Source: CAWJMN01 sp963844055
GTDB lineage: Bacteria; Planctomycetota; Planctomycetia; Pirellulales; Pirellulaceae
Length of the DNA stretch: 64,000 nt
Direction: 5' to 3'
NCBI GenBank assembly: GCA_963844055.1
Contig: CAWJMN010000002.1
Span: 992,001 to 1,056,000 of the forward strand
In this document: positions 50,321-58,972 of the stretch, in pieces
How positions within the stretch are numbered: position 1 is the first letter of the stretch
How the letters are laid out: each line of letters opens with the position of its first letter
The notes under the pieces: generated by a model
Databases searched by the model: none
The model's input: the letters and a program-made list of their open reading frames with translations, nothing else
What the model was told of the DNA's origin: nothing
Made by a program: the position numbers and the translations under genes

Positions 50321-50992
50321 ACGTCGCCGGTGGCGTTGGCTTGAAGGGACAGACCAATCACGGCATTCTTGTCGTTGAGCCACAATCCTTCCCGCGTCGT
50401 GGCCCAACGCCACGATCAAAAATAAACGGGGGGGGCATTGCGGGTAGCCCAGGATTTTAAACCCCTGGGTCGTGCAGCGAACGAAGATCGTGCCCACCAT
50501 CTCACAAACCTCTAACCTTCAACCTCTATTCCCCCGTTCGTGCTTTTCGTGTCTTTCGTGGTTCCCTTCCTCCCGCATTTTCAGAGCCGGAAGCGTCAGC
50601 GCCCGGTCCTCCCCCCGTGCCTCTACCCTCGCCCACGCCCCTCTTAAAAACTTCCCTGCCGTCCGTGTTCCTCCGTGCCATTCCGTGTCCTTCCGCGTCC
50701 CAATCTTTCCCCCCGTGCCTTCCCCCCGCAGGTCAGCGGCGTCAGGCCTGACGAAACCCCGACCTCCATCCGCTCGCACCTTTCACAACTATCCATGCCC
50801 CAGTCTCCCCGCTGAGCACCCTCTACCAGACTTTGCATCTCCACCAGCTAACCATCGCACACCAGCCCGCAAAGTTTACTCAAGCCGCAAAGTCACACAG
50901 TCGATAAACGCAAACGAAGTCTTGCGCTGTTAGGCAGCAAGACGCTCAGCATTTGCACTTCGTGTGTCTTGTCGGTATCGAGTAAATCCATC
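50321..50992. other. Repeat-rich intergenic region before the mla-type operon
   Basis: About 670 bases. It contains the second composite repeat (50441-50625), further Pro/Ser-like pyrimidine tracts with TCCGTGTTCCTCCGTGCCAT (about 50660-50690), and a GCAGGTCAGCGGCGTCAGGC segment near 50730. No gene is supported. The operon promoter is probably in 50780-50990 but was not identified. Confidence 0.5.
50441..50625. repeat. Composite intergenic repeat, copy 2 (about 185 bases)
   Basis: Same modules and order as 49132-49318: GGGTAGCCCAGGATTTTAAA, CCCCTGGGTCGTGCAGCGAA, GCCCACCATCTCACAAACC, TCTAACCTTCAA, TGCTTTTCGTGTCTTTCGTG, CATTTTCAGAGCCGGAAGCG, TCAGCGCCCGGTCCTCCCCC. Confidence 0.75.
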
Positions 50993-51868
50993 ATGGCCAG
51001 CGATCCCACCATCAACGTTCCTAGCCAGCGCACGCCGCAGACGCTTCGCTCTGCGCTGGCAGATTCCGTTGCCGATTGGGGCGGTGTTGTCATCGATGGT
51101 TTCACCACGATCGGCGATATCAGCATCTTCTGCTTTCGCACGTTCTCGTGGCTCTTCTGGCGCCGAGCTCGCTGGGAAACGCTGCTACCCAACTTCTATC
51201 AAGTCGGTGTGCTCAGCCTCCCTGTGATCGCGCTAACGGGCACGTTCATCGGCATGGTGCTGGCCGTCCAAAGCTACTTTACCTTTCGCGATCTCGGCCT
51301 AGAAACTCGCCTAGGAGCGGTCATCAACATGACGCTCGTTCGCGAGCTTGGTCCAGTGCTCGCCGCGACGATGCTGGCCGGCCGAGTAGGCTGTGCTATG
51401 GCGGCCGAACTTGGCACGATGCGCGTTACCGAACAAATCGATGCCCTAGAAAGTATGGGAGCCGATCCCATTCACTATCTGGTCGTGCCGCGATTTGTCG
51501 CCTGCATATTTTTGATTCCCACACTCACCATCATGGCTGACTTCATGGGAGTCGTCGGTGGTTACTTTTATAGTGTGGTGCTGCTCGATATCGACAAACA
51601 TCACTATTGGTACAACTCCGAAAAGTTCGTCAACCTGTTCGACCTGTTTAGCGGCATCTTCAAGAGCCTCTTCTTCGGAGCAGCGATTGCTTTGATGAGC
51701 TGCTATCGAGGATTCAACTGCTCGCCTGGTGCCGAGGGGGTTGGACGAGCTGCCACGGCTGCCTTCGTTTACTCGTTTGTGATGATCCTGATCATCGACT
51801 TGGTTTTGGGCGACATGATGTATTCGCTCTACTATCAGATCTATCCCAACGCGTCCAAACTGTTCTAA
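50993..51868 (+). CDS. mlaE: MlaE-type ABC permease (lipid transport)
   Basis: A 291-residue inner-membrane permease of the MlaE/YrbE family, which moves phospholipids or other lipids between membranes. Characteristic: LPNFYQVGVLSLPVIALTGTFIGMVLAVQSYFTF, then LETRLGAVINMTLVRELGPVLAATMLAGRVGCAMAAELGTMRVTEQIDALESMGADP (the conserved cytoplasmic loop), and five or six membrane segments in all. The ATG at 50993 is preferred to a TTG at 50969. First gene of a three-gene operon with mlaF and mlaD types. Confidence 0.93.
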   Translation: MASDPTINVPSQRTPQTLRSALADSVADWGGVVIDGFTTIGDISIFCFRTFSWLFWRRARWETLLPNFYQVGVLSLPVIALTGTFIGMVLAVQSYFTFRDLGLETRLGAVINMTLVRELGPVLAATMLAGRVGCAMAAELGTMRVTEQIDALESMGADPIHYLVVPRFVACIFLIPTLTIMADFMGVVGGYFYSVVLLDIDKHHYWYNSEKFVNLFDLFSGIFKSLFFGAAIALMSCYRGFNCSPGAEGVGRAATAAFVYSFVMILIIDLVLGDMMYSLYYQIYPNASKLF

Positions 51869-51912
51869 CCATTCGTTCGATCCACGCCGCTACTACGTAA
51901 AAGCTAACGACC

Positions 51913-52782
51913 ATGGTCTCCGCCGTCACTCCTGAATCCTTCGGCTCTAATGAACCACCCTTGGTTCAGGTGGAGTCGTTGACGATTGAGTTCGGCCGAC
52001 AGAGAGTTCTGCGGGACATTAGCCTCTCGATTCCGCGCGGGCAAACCGTGGCGGTCATTGGCGAAAGCGGCTGTGGCAAAACAGTCTTGCTCAAAACGCT
52101 CATTGGCCTCATTCGCCCTACGTCTGGACGGATCCTGTTTGACAACAGCGACCTCAGCAAGCTCAACGACCGCGACCTTACCGAGCAGCGGATTCGTTTT
52201 GGCTATTTGTTCCAAAATGCCGCCCTGTTTGACAGCATGACGATCGGCCAAAACGTCGCCTTTCCGCTTCGCCAGCATCGGCAACTTTCCGAGCAAGAAG
52301 TGCAAGAGCGAGTACTCGCCCGCCTCGCCGAAGTCGGCTTGCCCGATACGGTCGTTCCAAAAAAGCCGGCGGAACTTTCGGGCGGTATGCGAAAGCGCGT
52401 CGGTATGGCGCGAGCCCTGATCCTTAGCCCGGAACTGATGCTCTACGATGAGCCCACAACCGGACTCGATCCGATCATGAGCGACGTCATTAATGAACTT
52501 ATGATGAGCGCCGGCCGAAAGTCGGCAGAAAACCAACCCGTCACCAGCGTTGTCGTGACCCATGATATGCACACCACTCGCAAAGTGGCCGATCGCGTGA
52601 TCATGCTGTATCCCAATCCACGACTTCGCCCTGGCGAATCCCAAATCATTTTTGATGGCCCCCCCAGTGAGCTCGATACCACTCCTGATAAACGGGTGCG
52701 TCAATTTGTGCGAGGCGAGGCAGGCGAACGACTGATGGAAATGCGCCGTGAAGCGAACGAGCATCATGGAGCCGGAAGCTAA
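51913..52782 (+). CDS. mlaF: MlaF-type ABC ATPase (lipid transport)
   Basis: A 289-residue ATPase paired with MlaE: Walker A IGESGCGKTVLLKTLIG (about 53-69), Q-loop FGYLFQNAALFDSMTIGQNVAFPL, signature LSGGMRKRVGMARAL, Walker B LMLYDEPTTGLDPIMSDVI and His switch SVVVTHDMHTTRKVADRV. The QNAALFDSMT and GGMRKRVGMARA sequences are distinctive for the MlaF subfamily. A short helical C-terminus follows. 44 bases after mlaE, same strand. Confidence 0.94.
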   Translation: MVSAVTPESFGSNEPPLVQVESLTIEFGRQRVLRDISLSIPRGQTVAVIGESGCGKTVLLKTLIGLIRPTSGRILFDNSDLSKLNDRDLTEQRIRFGYLFQNAALFDSMTIGQNVAFPLRQHRQLSEQEVQERVLARLAEVGLPDTVVPKKPAELSGGMRKRVGMARALILSPELMLYDEPTTGLDPIMSDVINELMMSAGRKSAENQPVTSVVVTHDMHTTRKVADRVIMLYPNPRLRPGESQIIFDGPPSELDTTPDKRVRQFVRGEAGERLMEMRREANEHHGAGS

Positions 52783-52870
52783 TGCCCCAAGCACCCGCTA
52801 CTAAAAATACATTTGCAATCCGGAATGGATTTTTCTGCATCCCCATGCAGATCATGAAGGAATAGGCGTC

Positions 52871-54244
52871 ATGGACGAGAGAGTACTCAAGTTGCGAGTG
52901 GGGGTGGTCGTCTTGGCCGCCGCCATCATCACCAGCATTCTGGTGATGCGCATTGGCGACATGCCATTGCCAGGCACTTCGAAGTATACGCTGTATATCA
53001 ACTTCACCCGCGCTCCCGGCGTGCAGGTGGGCACACCCGTTCGCAAAAGTGGTATCTCGATCGGCCGCGTTACGAACGTCGACCTTACCGACAATGGCGG
53101 CGTGCAAGTTACCGTCGATATTGATAGCCGTCGCAAAATCTTTGTGGCCGAAACCTGTCACATCAACTCGGCTTCCGTCCTGGGCGATCCCGTACTGGAA
53201 TTCGTGCTGGGAGACAAGCAAGGCCCTGATGCGGCCGTCCTGGTGGATGGCAACGAGATCGATGGCCTTGTTACCGGCAATCCGCTAGAAGTGATCGTCG
53301 CGCTGGAAGGTGATCTAAAATCCGCGCTGGGGAGTATTCGCGCGGCAGGCGACGAAGTCCGAATTGCCGCACGCAATGTGAATACGGCCGTCGCCAACAG
53401 CAGCGATGACATTCCCCGCGTCATGCGAGAATTTGAACAAACGCTCACGCAGATGCGCAGCACGTTTTCGAGCGTCAACGATGTCGTTGGTGATCCCGAA
53501 CTTCGCAAGGGTCTGCGTACGATGATGTCGGAAGTTCCGGCACTGGTTAGCGAAGCTCGTGGCACGTTGACCAAAGCGAACGCCACGTTCGATAGCTTTG
53601 CCGGCGTTGGTAAACGGGCCGAGCAGAACCTGGCCAACTTGGAAGCCTTTACCAAGCCCCTTGCCGATCGCGGCCCGCAAATGGTCGACAACATCGATGG
53701 CATTCTTAGCAATGTCAACGACTTGACCGAACAACTCAACGACTTTAGCACCGGCCTGAACACACGTGATGGCACGCTAGGGAAATTGCTGCACGATGAC
53801 ACGATCTATCGCCGCCTTGATCGCACGCTGGCCAACACCGAAGACCTTACGCTTCGCCTTCGTCCGATTCTCGATGACGTTCGCGTCTTTACCGACAAGA
53901 TTGCCCGCGATCCTCGCCAACTGGGTGTGAAGGGTGCGCTAGATCGCCGCCCTTTGGGCATGGGAAACAAACTTCCCACCACGCCCGACATCCTTTCGCG
54001 TGATGAAGCCGCCAGCTACGAAGAGGATGAGGCCTACTATGAGCCCGCTCCTATCGTGAGTGGTGCTTGGGACCAAACCCGGCTTCCCCCCTCGCCACTG
54101 CGTCGCAACCGCTCAGCCTGCCCGAGGGCTTTTTCCTCGTCGGCCGTATTTGCCAATATTGAGCAGCTTACGGCCGCAATTGCCTTTCTCCCAGCCTGCC
54201 GTACCGAAGTTATTTTTGCCCCTCGTGCGCCAGTACTCTCTTAG
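52871..54244 (+). CDS. mlaD: MlaD-type MCE-domain lipid-binding protein
   Basis: A 457-residue protein: one N-terminal membrane helix (LRVGVVVLAAAIITSILVM), one MCE domain (about 35-125: YTLYINFTRAPGVQVGTPVRKSGISIGRVTNVDL, then VLGDPVLEFVLG), and a long helical region (about 135-340) with repeated NLxxxTxxLxDR and LTEQLNDFSTGLNTRDGTLGKLLHDDTIYRRLDRTL, usual for MCE proteins in planctomycetes. It holds the lipid in the periplasm. After about residue 400 the sequence turns Pro/Arg/Ser-rich and looks unlike the rest, which may mean a frameshift near the end. No mlaB or mlaC type gene is adjacent. Confidence 0.9.
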   Translation: MDERVLKLRVGVVVLAAAIITSILVMRIGDMPLPGTSKYTLYINFTRAPGVQVGTPVRKSGISIGRVTNVDLTDNGGVQVTVDIDSRRKIFVAETCHINSASVLGDPVLEFVLGDKQGPDAAVLVDGNEIDGLVTGNPLEVIVALEGDLKSALGSIRAAGDEVRIAARNVNTAVANSSDDIPRVMREFEQTLTQMRSTFSSVNDVVGDPELRKGLRTMMSEVPALVSEARGTLTKANATFDSFAGVGKRAEQNLANLEAFTKPLADRGPQMVDNIDGILSNVNDLTEQLNDFSTGLNTRDGTLGKLLHDDTIYRRLDRTLANTEDLTLRLRPILDDVRVFTDKIARDPRQLGVKGALDRRPLGMGNKLPTTPDILSRDEAASYEEDEAYYEPAPIVSGAWDQTRLPPSPLRRNRSACPRAFSSSAVFANIEQLTAAIAFLPACRTEVIFAPRAPVLS

Positions 54245-54825
54245 GCCCAGCGATTAGCGCCCTCCCAAAGGCTTCTAGAATCGCATTGGCCGCACGCGGA
54301 CGCCCTTCCTCGCCTCAAAGCCCACCCCACGCCCCAAACGTGTCCCAAGCGAAGCCGTAAACTGCCATATTCGCCATTTGCATTACTAAATACTTATACA
54401 GCCACTTCTGCATAACAGATATTTATATCGTTATTATTCTTCACACGTGACCTAACGTGTCACGCCTCGCTGGACCAACTTTTTTTGACGCGAAGAGCTT
54501 AGTTTGAAACCGTTGTGTGGCGACCGCGTTGAGCAACCTCGCGACGCGGCAAGTTGGCTTCCTAAACCACGGGGATATTTCAGTCATCCAGAAAATCACA
54601 ACCGCTTCGTCAAATGTGCAGCGGTAAGATCAGTGAGGCTAAGCGACGCCTAACACCTCTACGGCATCTAACGCTAGCAAGCGTTACTCTTCAAGCGGCC
54701 TTTCCATCAGCAAACTGATCTACCCGTAAGTGGGTGATATCTGGTTTAATTGCACTGTGAAACAGACCCTTTTCAAGCCGCACCTATTTTCCAACAGTAC
54801 GCCTTCATCAACAAAGTAACGATTT
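54245..54825. other. Intergenic region, partly AT-rich
   Basis: About 580 bases. An AT-rich stretch (54380-54440) is followed by an inverted repeat CGTGAC / GTCACG (54446-54464, 7-base loop). No gene, repeat family member or terminator is recognised. It probably contains the promoter of the gene at 54826. Confidence 0.4.
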
Positions 54826-55692
54826 ATGAATCGGATTGTTTCACTGCTTGTATACGTCTTACTTCTGCATGCAGGAACCGTTGCGATTGGGGACGAGCAA
54901 GACTTTCACATTGACCTTCATTTCACACATGGCAAAGCAGGCCCCATAAACGATTCTAGTGAGTTTTTGAATGGCGAATCGCTGATGGTTTCAATCAAGG
55001 TTCGAGGAGCAGCAGTAGATGCTGAAGATCTAGTCCACTGTTGGTTTAATGCAAGCCTGCTGGACGCAGATAAAACATTGGTTCACTCCTATCCAGCAAT
55101 GGAATGGAATTCCTCGGCAATCATTCCCGGCAAACCCCTTTCACTTCCTGCCACGCTGCCGATGCCTGATGGAATGAAAGCGGGTGAATATTTTTTGCAA
55201 ATCTCCGCCAACGATGCAAACAGTGACAAATCGACAAAGACTCTCATTCCCTTCCAAGTTGTGCAAGCCGATCAAATGAAGATCGGCACGATTCACTTAT
55301 CGAGGGATCGAGCAGGCACGGTCTTTGCGGGCAAATGTTACAATGTTGGAGAAATCTTCGCCGCCAATTTCAGGATGCAAAATCCCAATACCAGTGGTAA
55401 CAAATGGAAATTGCAATTTGGTACCAAATTACTGAACCATCAGAAGCAGGTTGTTAACGACCAACTTCCGCCTCAAATCATCGAGGCGTATGCTCCCAGC
55501 AATGGTCAGGTGCGAGGAAGCGTGGGTGGCCATAATCTGAATGTGGCGGGATCATACTACATGCAGATCGAAGTAGTAGATCTAGAGACAAATCAAAAGA
55601 CGGAGCGGCTCATTCCGTTTGTCGTCATTGATCCAGAGACGGTTGGAGAAGATGCAGTCTCATCCAAACCGGCAAAGCGAGTGGGTAGGTAG
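54826..55692 (+). CDS. Secreted hypothetical protein
   Basis: A 288-residue protein with a signal peptide (MNRIVSLLVYVLLLHAGTVAIG). The mature part looks like two beta-sandwich-type domains (FLNGESLMVSIKVRGAAVDAED, then NVGEIFAANFRMQNPNTSGNKWKLQFG), with ISANDANSDKSTKTLIPF and YYMQIEVVDLETNQKTERLIPFVVID as similar strand-rich ends of the two halves, which suggests an internal duplication. No catalytic motif and no family recognised. It converges with the cupredoxin-like gene. Confidence 0.72.
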   Translation: MNRIVSLLVYVLLLHAGTVAIGDEQDFHIDLHFTHGKAGPINDSSEFLNGESLMVSIKVRGAAVDAEDLVHCWFNASLLDADKTLVHSYPAMEWNSSAIIPGKPLSLPATLPMPDGMKAGEYFLQISANDANSDKSTKTLIPFQVVQADQMKIGTIHLSRDRAGTVFAGKCYNVGEIFAANFRMQNPNTSGNKWKLQFGTKLLNHQKQVVNDQLPPQIIEAYAPSNGQVRGSVGGHNLNVAGSYYMQIEVVDLETNQKTERLIPFVVIDPETVGEDAVSSKPAKRVGR

Positions 55693-55724
55693 TTCACCAC
55701 AGCATGCCATCATAGCCATGCGGT

Positions 55725-56600
55725 CTAGGGGCTGAGAACAGCAATCAAGGCAAGCTTTTGACCACTGATGACTTTGGCGAAGTCGATTTCCAAGACACCG
55801 CTCTTTGCCACTTCGATACCAGTCGTTGGCTCTTTTGGCTGGATGGCTTTCAAGCTTGGATGAGAGAATAGGACTTTAGAACGTTCCCCTGCTGCCTTAC
55901 CTGGCAACAGCAGGATACGGCAGCGTCCTTCGCGGTCGGTTAGCGAGCAAGATTGCTTGTGCTGCACAAAGATACGCGTTCTCAGCCATGGATGAATCGA
56001 ACAATCCACGTCGACGGAGCGATCCGTCGGCTTCGAAAGCGAGTAGGTTTTATCTATTCCAATTTTGGAACCATCCGTCAAAGGGATCGTGGCAAACTCT
56101 GTACGTGGATTGTGTCCGACCGACGATTGATTCAGTAACCGCAACTGATCACCCTTCGAGGCAACCAAAGCCGGCGGATCGTAGTTGCCTTTAGCAAACG
56201 TTACCATATGCCGCTTTGGCTCTTTATTTTCGATGGGCTCCATCGCCCTTGTCGAAACAAAGATATCTGCCAGCCCAAGCGTCTTCTCATCCACACGCAA
56301 GCCAACGTTTTCAACTCGATCGCCAAATACCTCGGCTTCCTTATCGACACGGAGCGTCCTCCTGTTTTCTGGAGGCATTTCGTCCACAACGATCGTTAGT
56401 TCAAGCGTTTTGCCTTCAACCGTTTGTGCAAAACCAGCCGACCCACGCAGCAATACGATCACGCACAAGAACAAAGCGAGAATACTTTTTGCGAGCACGA
56501 GGCAAACTCGTTGTTGGGACCCCAACAACACAAGTGCAAAAGGATATTCCACTAAGGCCACTCCAGCATACACAGCAACCCATAGACTACCGTTTACCAT
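55725..56600 (-). CDS. Exported cupredoxin-like protein
   Basis: A 291-residue protein. After an unusually long hydrophobic N-terminus (about residues 5-58, possibly two membrane segments or a signal peptide starting later), the mature part has FAKGNYDPPALVASKGDQLRLLNQSSVGHNP and VDVDCSIHPWLRTRIFV. The His residues in HNPR and CSIHPW and the Cys lie where copper ligands of plastocyanin-like folds are found. A carboxypeptidase-like beta region follows (CSLTDREGRCRILLLPG). The start ATG overlaps the end of the SUMF1-fold gene by 14 bases, so the two are translationally coupled. Confidence 0.72.
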   Translation of the reverse strand: MVNGSLWVAVYAGVALVEYPFALVLLGSQQRVCLVLAKSILALFLCVIVLLRGSAGFAQTVEGKTLELTIVVDEMPPENRRTLRVDKEAEVFGDRVENVGLRVDEKTLGLADIFVSTRAMEPIENKEPKRHMVTFAKGNYDPPALVASKGDQLRLLNQSSVGHNPRTEFATIPLTDGSKIGIDKTYSLSKPTDRSVDVDCSIHPWLRTRIFVQHKQSCSLTDREGRCRILLLPGKAAGERSKVLFSHPSLKAIQPKEPTTGIEVAKSGVLEIDFAKVISGQKLALIAVLSP

Positions 56601-58563
56601 TTTTTGCTGCAGGACTTACCTTTTCAGACACAACAAGAACGACTCGGAAACCGTCATTGCCATCTCGAGTCGCCGGCGGAAGGCTGTAACGATCCGAAGA
56701 ACGCGTCGACGAGGGGTTAAAAAACCAAGACCCACCTCGCAATACACGATTGGCGCTTCCGGCAGCAACCAGCGGATCTAATGTCACGCCTTTGCGAGAC
56801 TTATAGGCTCGTTCATCAAACACATCTTCACACCACTCTGCGACATTTCCATTCATGTCATGCAGGCCGAAAGGATTTGGCTGAAACCTACCAACAGGTG
56901 CCGTAAAAACCCACCCATCTTCAAATCTACAGCATGGATATTTATTATAATCTTCGTAGACAAACTTCTTTTGGTAGGACACATCTCGCACGTTCCCATA
57001 GCCTTGAAGACTATCTTGAATATCACCTGCCACAAATCGCTTATCGCTACCCGCACGACAGCAATACTCCCACTCCGCCTCCGTCGGCAAGCGATATTTT
57101 CTACCTTCTTTTTCGCCAAGCCACCTACAAAAGGCCTTCGCGTCATTCCACGTCACGAAAGTAACCGGATCTTGGTCAGTTTGAGGCCACCCCGTATTAC
57201 GCCAACTGAATTCCCTACTTCTCTTAAAATCCTGCAACTTAATATCGTAGCCCCAACTTCCCTTTTCGTCCTTTTCCGCGTCTGTCTCGTATAACGTTGC
57301 CTTGACAAACTTGGCAAACTGCTCCTTAGTTACTTCATATTGCCCCATATAAAATGACCGAGTAATTTTTACTCGATGTCTTGGTTGCTCATCATCCACC
57401 CCGTCGCCTTCCGGGAGAATAATCCCAGCCGCATTAAGCTCACGCACCACCTCGTTTGTGCCCATCCAAAACTCCCCTTCCGGGATTAGCTTTAAACTCA
57501 GCCCGATTGAATTAGTGATGGCAACTTCTATGGGCCTGCTGTTCTTTTCAGTCCTACCTCGCCCTTCAAGCGAAACCTCTTTTACTGCACGCGAAATCCA
57601 CAAAACGGACTTCTTTTCAATTGACGCTATATCTGCAAGTCTCTTCGAAACTCGAGCATGCTGAAGCCCTGTAAGCGAGTCAATTGCTTGCTCATACTTC
57701 ACCGCCACATGCAGATATACTGATTCCTGTTCTCTCAAGTTACTCAGCGTCTCTGCATACGCCCACCATTCGTCACCCACCTGCAATTCACGTGCAGGTT
57801 CATTTAGTTCTAAGATTGCAAGTTTTTTTAGTGCCTCATCGTTCCCTAAGGCAAGCATGGGAATCCCACGGGCCCACTCACCCTTATCAAAACAGTAAAA
57901 CCTTCCGGCAATGTAATTTGCCCTAGAATCAACAGGTTCTTTCTCCAGAGTTTCCAAAGCAACTTTGGCCAATAGGAAGTGTTTTTCAATCTCTGAGATT
58001 TCTTGAAGTCTACTGATCAGCCAATTGACTTGCGAGGAATTGCGGCCTTCCTTCGAACTCGTCAATGCAATACTGGCAAGCGCCTTTGCAGACTCGTATT
58101 GATCCTGACTAATCATTTCATCTATCAGGGGCTTTAGCAGGCTTACAAAATCCTGGTGTTCTCTTGACGTCTTAAGTACCTTTGCAACACTTCTGGCTGT
58201 GACGAGCTGCATTGCTGATTTGTCGACATCGTAGCTATCAGCAATTTGCTGAACTGCGTCCATTGATACTGGCAGATTTCCTTGCCCTGCAGCCAGATCG
58301 CGGGACATGCGAAATAGGACAAATCGACCTACGGGATCGTCATTTGTAGCTAAGCCTTCCTTCATCAACTTCTTCGCTAGTTCCACCTTCTGTATACTAG
58401 TCTTTGCAATTTCATAATCTGCTTTGTACGCTTCTAAGATAATAGTCGTTGCTTTCTTCTGAGACTCTTCGTCGGGCAATGCGAACTTTTTTGGAGTTCC
58501 ATCTTGGGCAACGACGCTCGAAATTAAAACAGCAAATGTTGCAAGCAATATTAAGGAACGCAT
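56587..58563 (-). CDS. Secreted SUMF1/FGE-fold protein
   Basis: A 658-residue protein: signal peptide (MRSLILLATFAVLISSVVAQ), a helical repeat-like region (about 25-330), then a SUMF1-fold domain (about 350-645) with SLKLIPEGEFWMGTNE, YMGQYEVTKEQFAKFVKA, DPVTFVTWNDAKAFCRWLGEKEGRKYRLPTEAEWEYCCRAG, FGLHDMNGNVAEWCEDVF and RVLRGGSWF. True formylglycine-generating enzymes have two Cys after GGS; here that part reads GGSWFFNPSSTRSSDRYS without them, so it is probably not sulfatase-activating. Such secreted proteins are abundant in planctomycetes and may bind ligands or proteins. Coupled to the cupredoxin-like gene downstream. Confidence 0.88.
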   Translation of the reverse strand: MRSLILLATFAVLISSVVAQDGTPKKFALPDEESQKKATTIILEAYKADYEIAKTSIQKVELAKKLMKEGLATNDDPVGRFVLFRMSRDLAAGQGNLPVSMDAVQQIADSYDVDKSAMQLVTARSVAKVLKTSREHQDFVSLLKPLIDEMISQDQYESAKALASIALTSSKEGRNSSQVNWLISRLQEISEIEKHFLLAKVALETLEKEPVDSRANYIAGRFYCFDKGEWARGIPMLALGNDEALKKLAILELNEPARELQVGDEWWAYAETLSNLREQESVYLHVAVKYEQAIDSLTGLQHARVSKRLADIASIEKKSVLWISRAVKEVSLEGRGRTEKNSRPIEVAITNSIGLSLKLIPEGEFWMGTNEVVRELNAAGIILPEGDGVDDEQPRHRVKITRSFYMGQYEVTKEQFAKFVKATLYETDAEKDEKGSWGYDIKLQDFKRSREFSWRNTGWPQTDQDPVTFVTWNDAKAFCRWLGEKEGRKYRLPTEAEWEYCCRAGSDKRFVAGDIQDSLQGYGNVRDVSYQKKFVYEDYNKYPCCRFEDGWVFTAPVGRFQPNPFGLHDMNGNVAEWCEDVFDERAYKSRKGVTLDPLVAAGSANRVLRGGSWFFNPSSTRSSDRYSLPPATRDGNDGFRVVLVVSEKVSPAAKNGKR

Positions 58564-58972
58564 AGCAACATATCTCTATGAAAAGGGGCAAAACTAATCA
58601 TTGCCGTAAGCAGAGACTGAACCTAAACAATTGCCGCACAATGAGATTGCGTGTGTACTTATACACCTCTTCACGGGGAAACTCAAGTTGTCGCGAGATT
58701 GTCGGTGGCTAATGCGATTCTACGGCATGACTTAGGAGCGGCGAGAGAATCTTCAGCTCCGAGAGTTACCCTAAGTGCTTGGCCCCCAACAAAACATGCA
58801 GGCCAATAAACAGCGGCGGACGGATGGCAGAGAATTTTAACACCGCCATACTTCTGGCAGTATCTTTCCCCTAATTCCCTGAGCACTTTTTAACAGGGTT
58901 ACCTGGGCTTTTGGCTGGCCTATCGGAGTAATGCTGCCAGGATAAATCCTGGCCTACAACAAAGCGAAAGGC
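58564..58972. other. Intergenic region with one palindromic repeat
   Basis: About 410 bases. A GTAGG-type palindrome is at 58932-58957. No gene is supported elsewhere; the promoter of the SUMF1-fold gene should be near 58564-58680 but no clear boxes were picked out. Confidence 0.45.
58932..58957. repeat. Palindromic intergenic repeat, second member
   Basis: GCCAGGAT-AA-ATCCTGGC at 58936-58953, perfect 8-base arms; on the minus strand it reads GTAGGCCAGGAT...ATCCTGGCAGC, the same design as 39077-39104. It lies just after the stop of the amidohydrolase gene (58973, minus strand) and may act as a terminator hairpin. Confidence 0.65.

Noticed and set aside
46958..50400. Integron-like attC sites in the orphan gene array (GTTAGGC near 47051, GTTAAAC near 47520)
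   Set aside because: Only isolated 7-base core matches; no paired RYYYAAC core at the right distance, no attC-like fold across the repeats and no integron integrase in the window.
51904..52794. Minus-strand open frame of about 296 codons
   Set aside because: Lies opposite the unmistakable MlaF-type ATPase gene; a shadow of its codon pattern.
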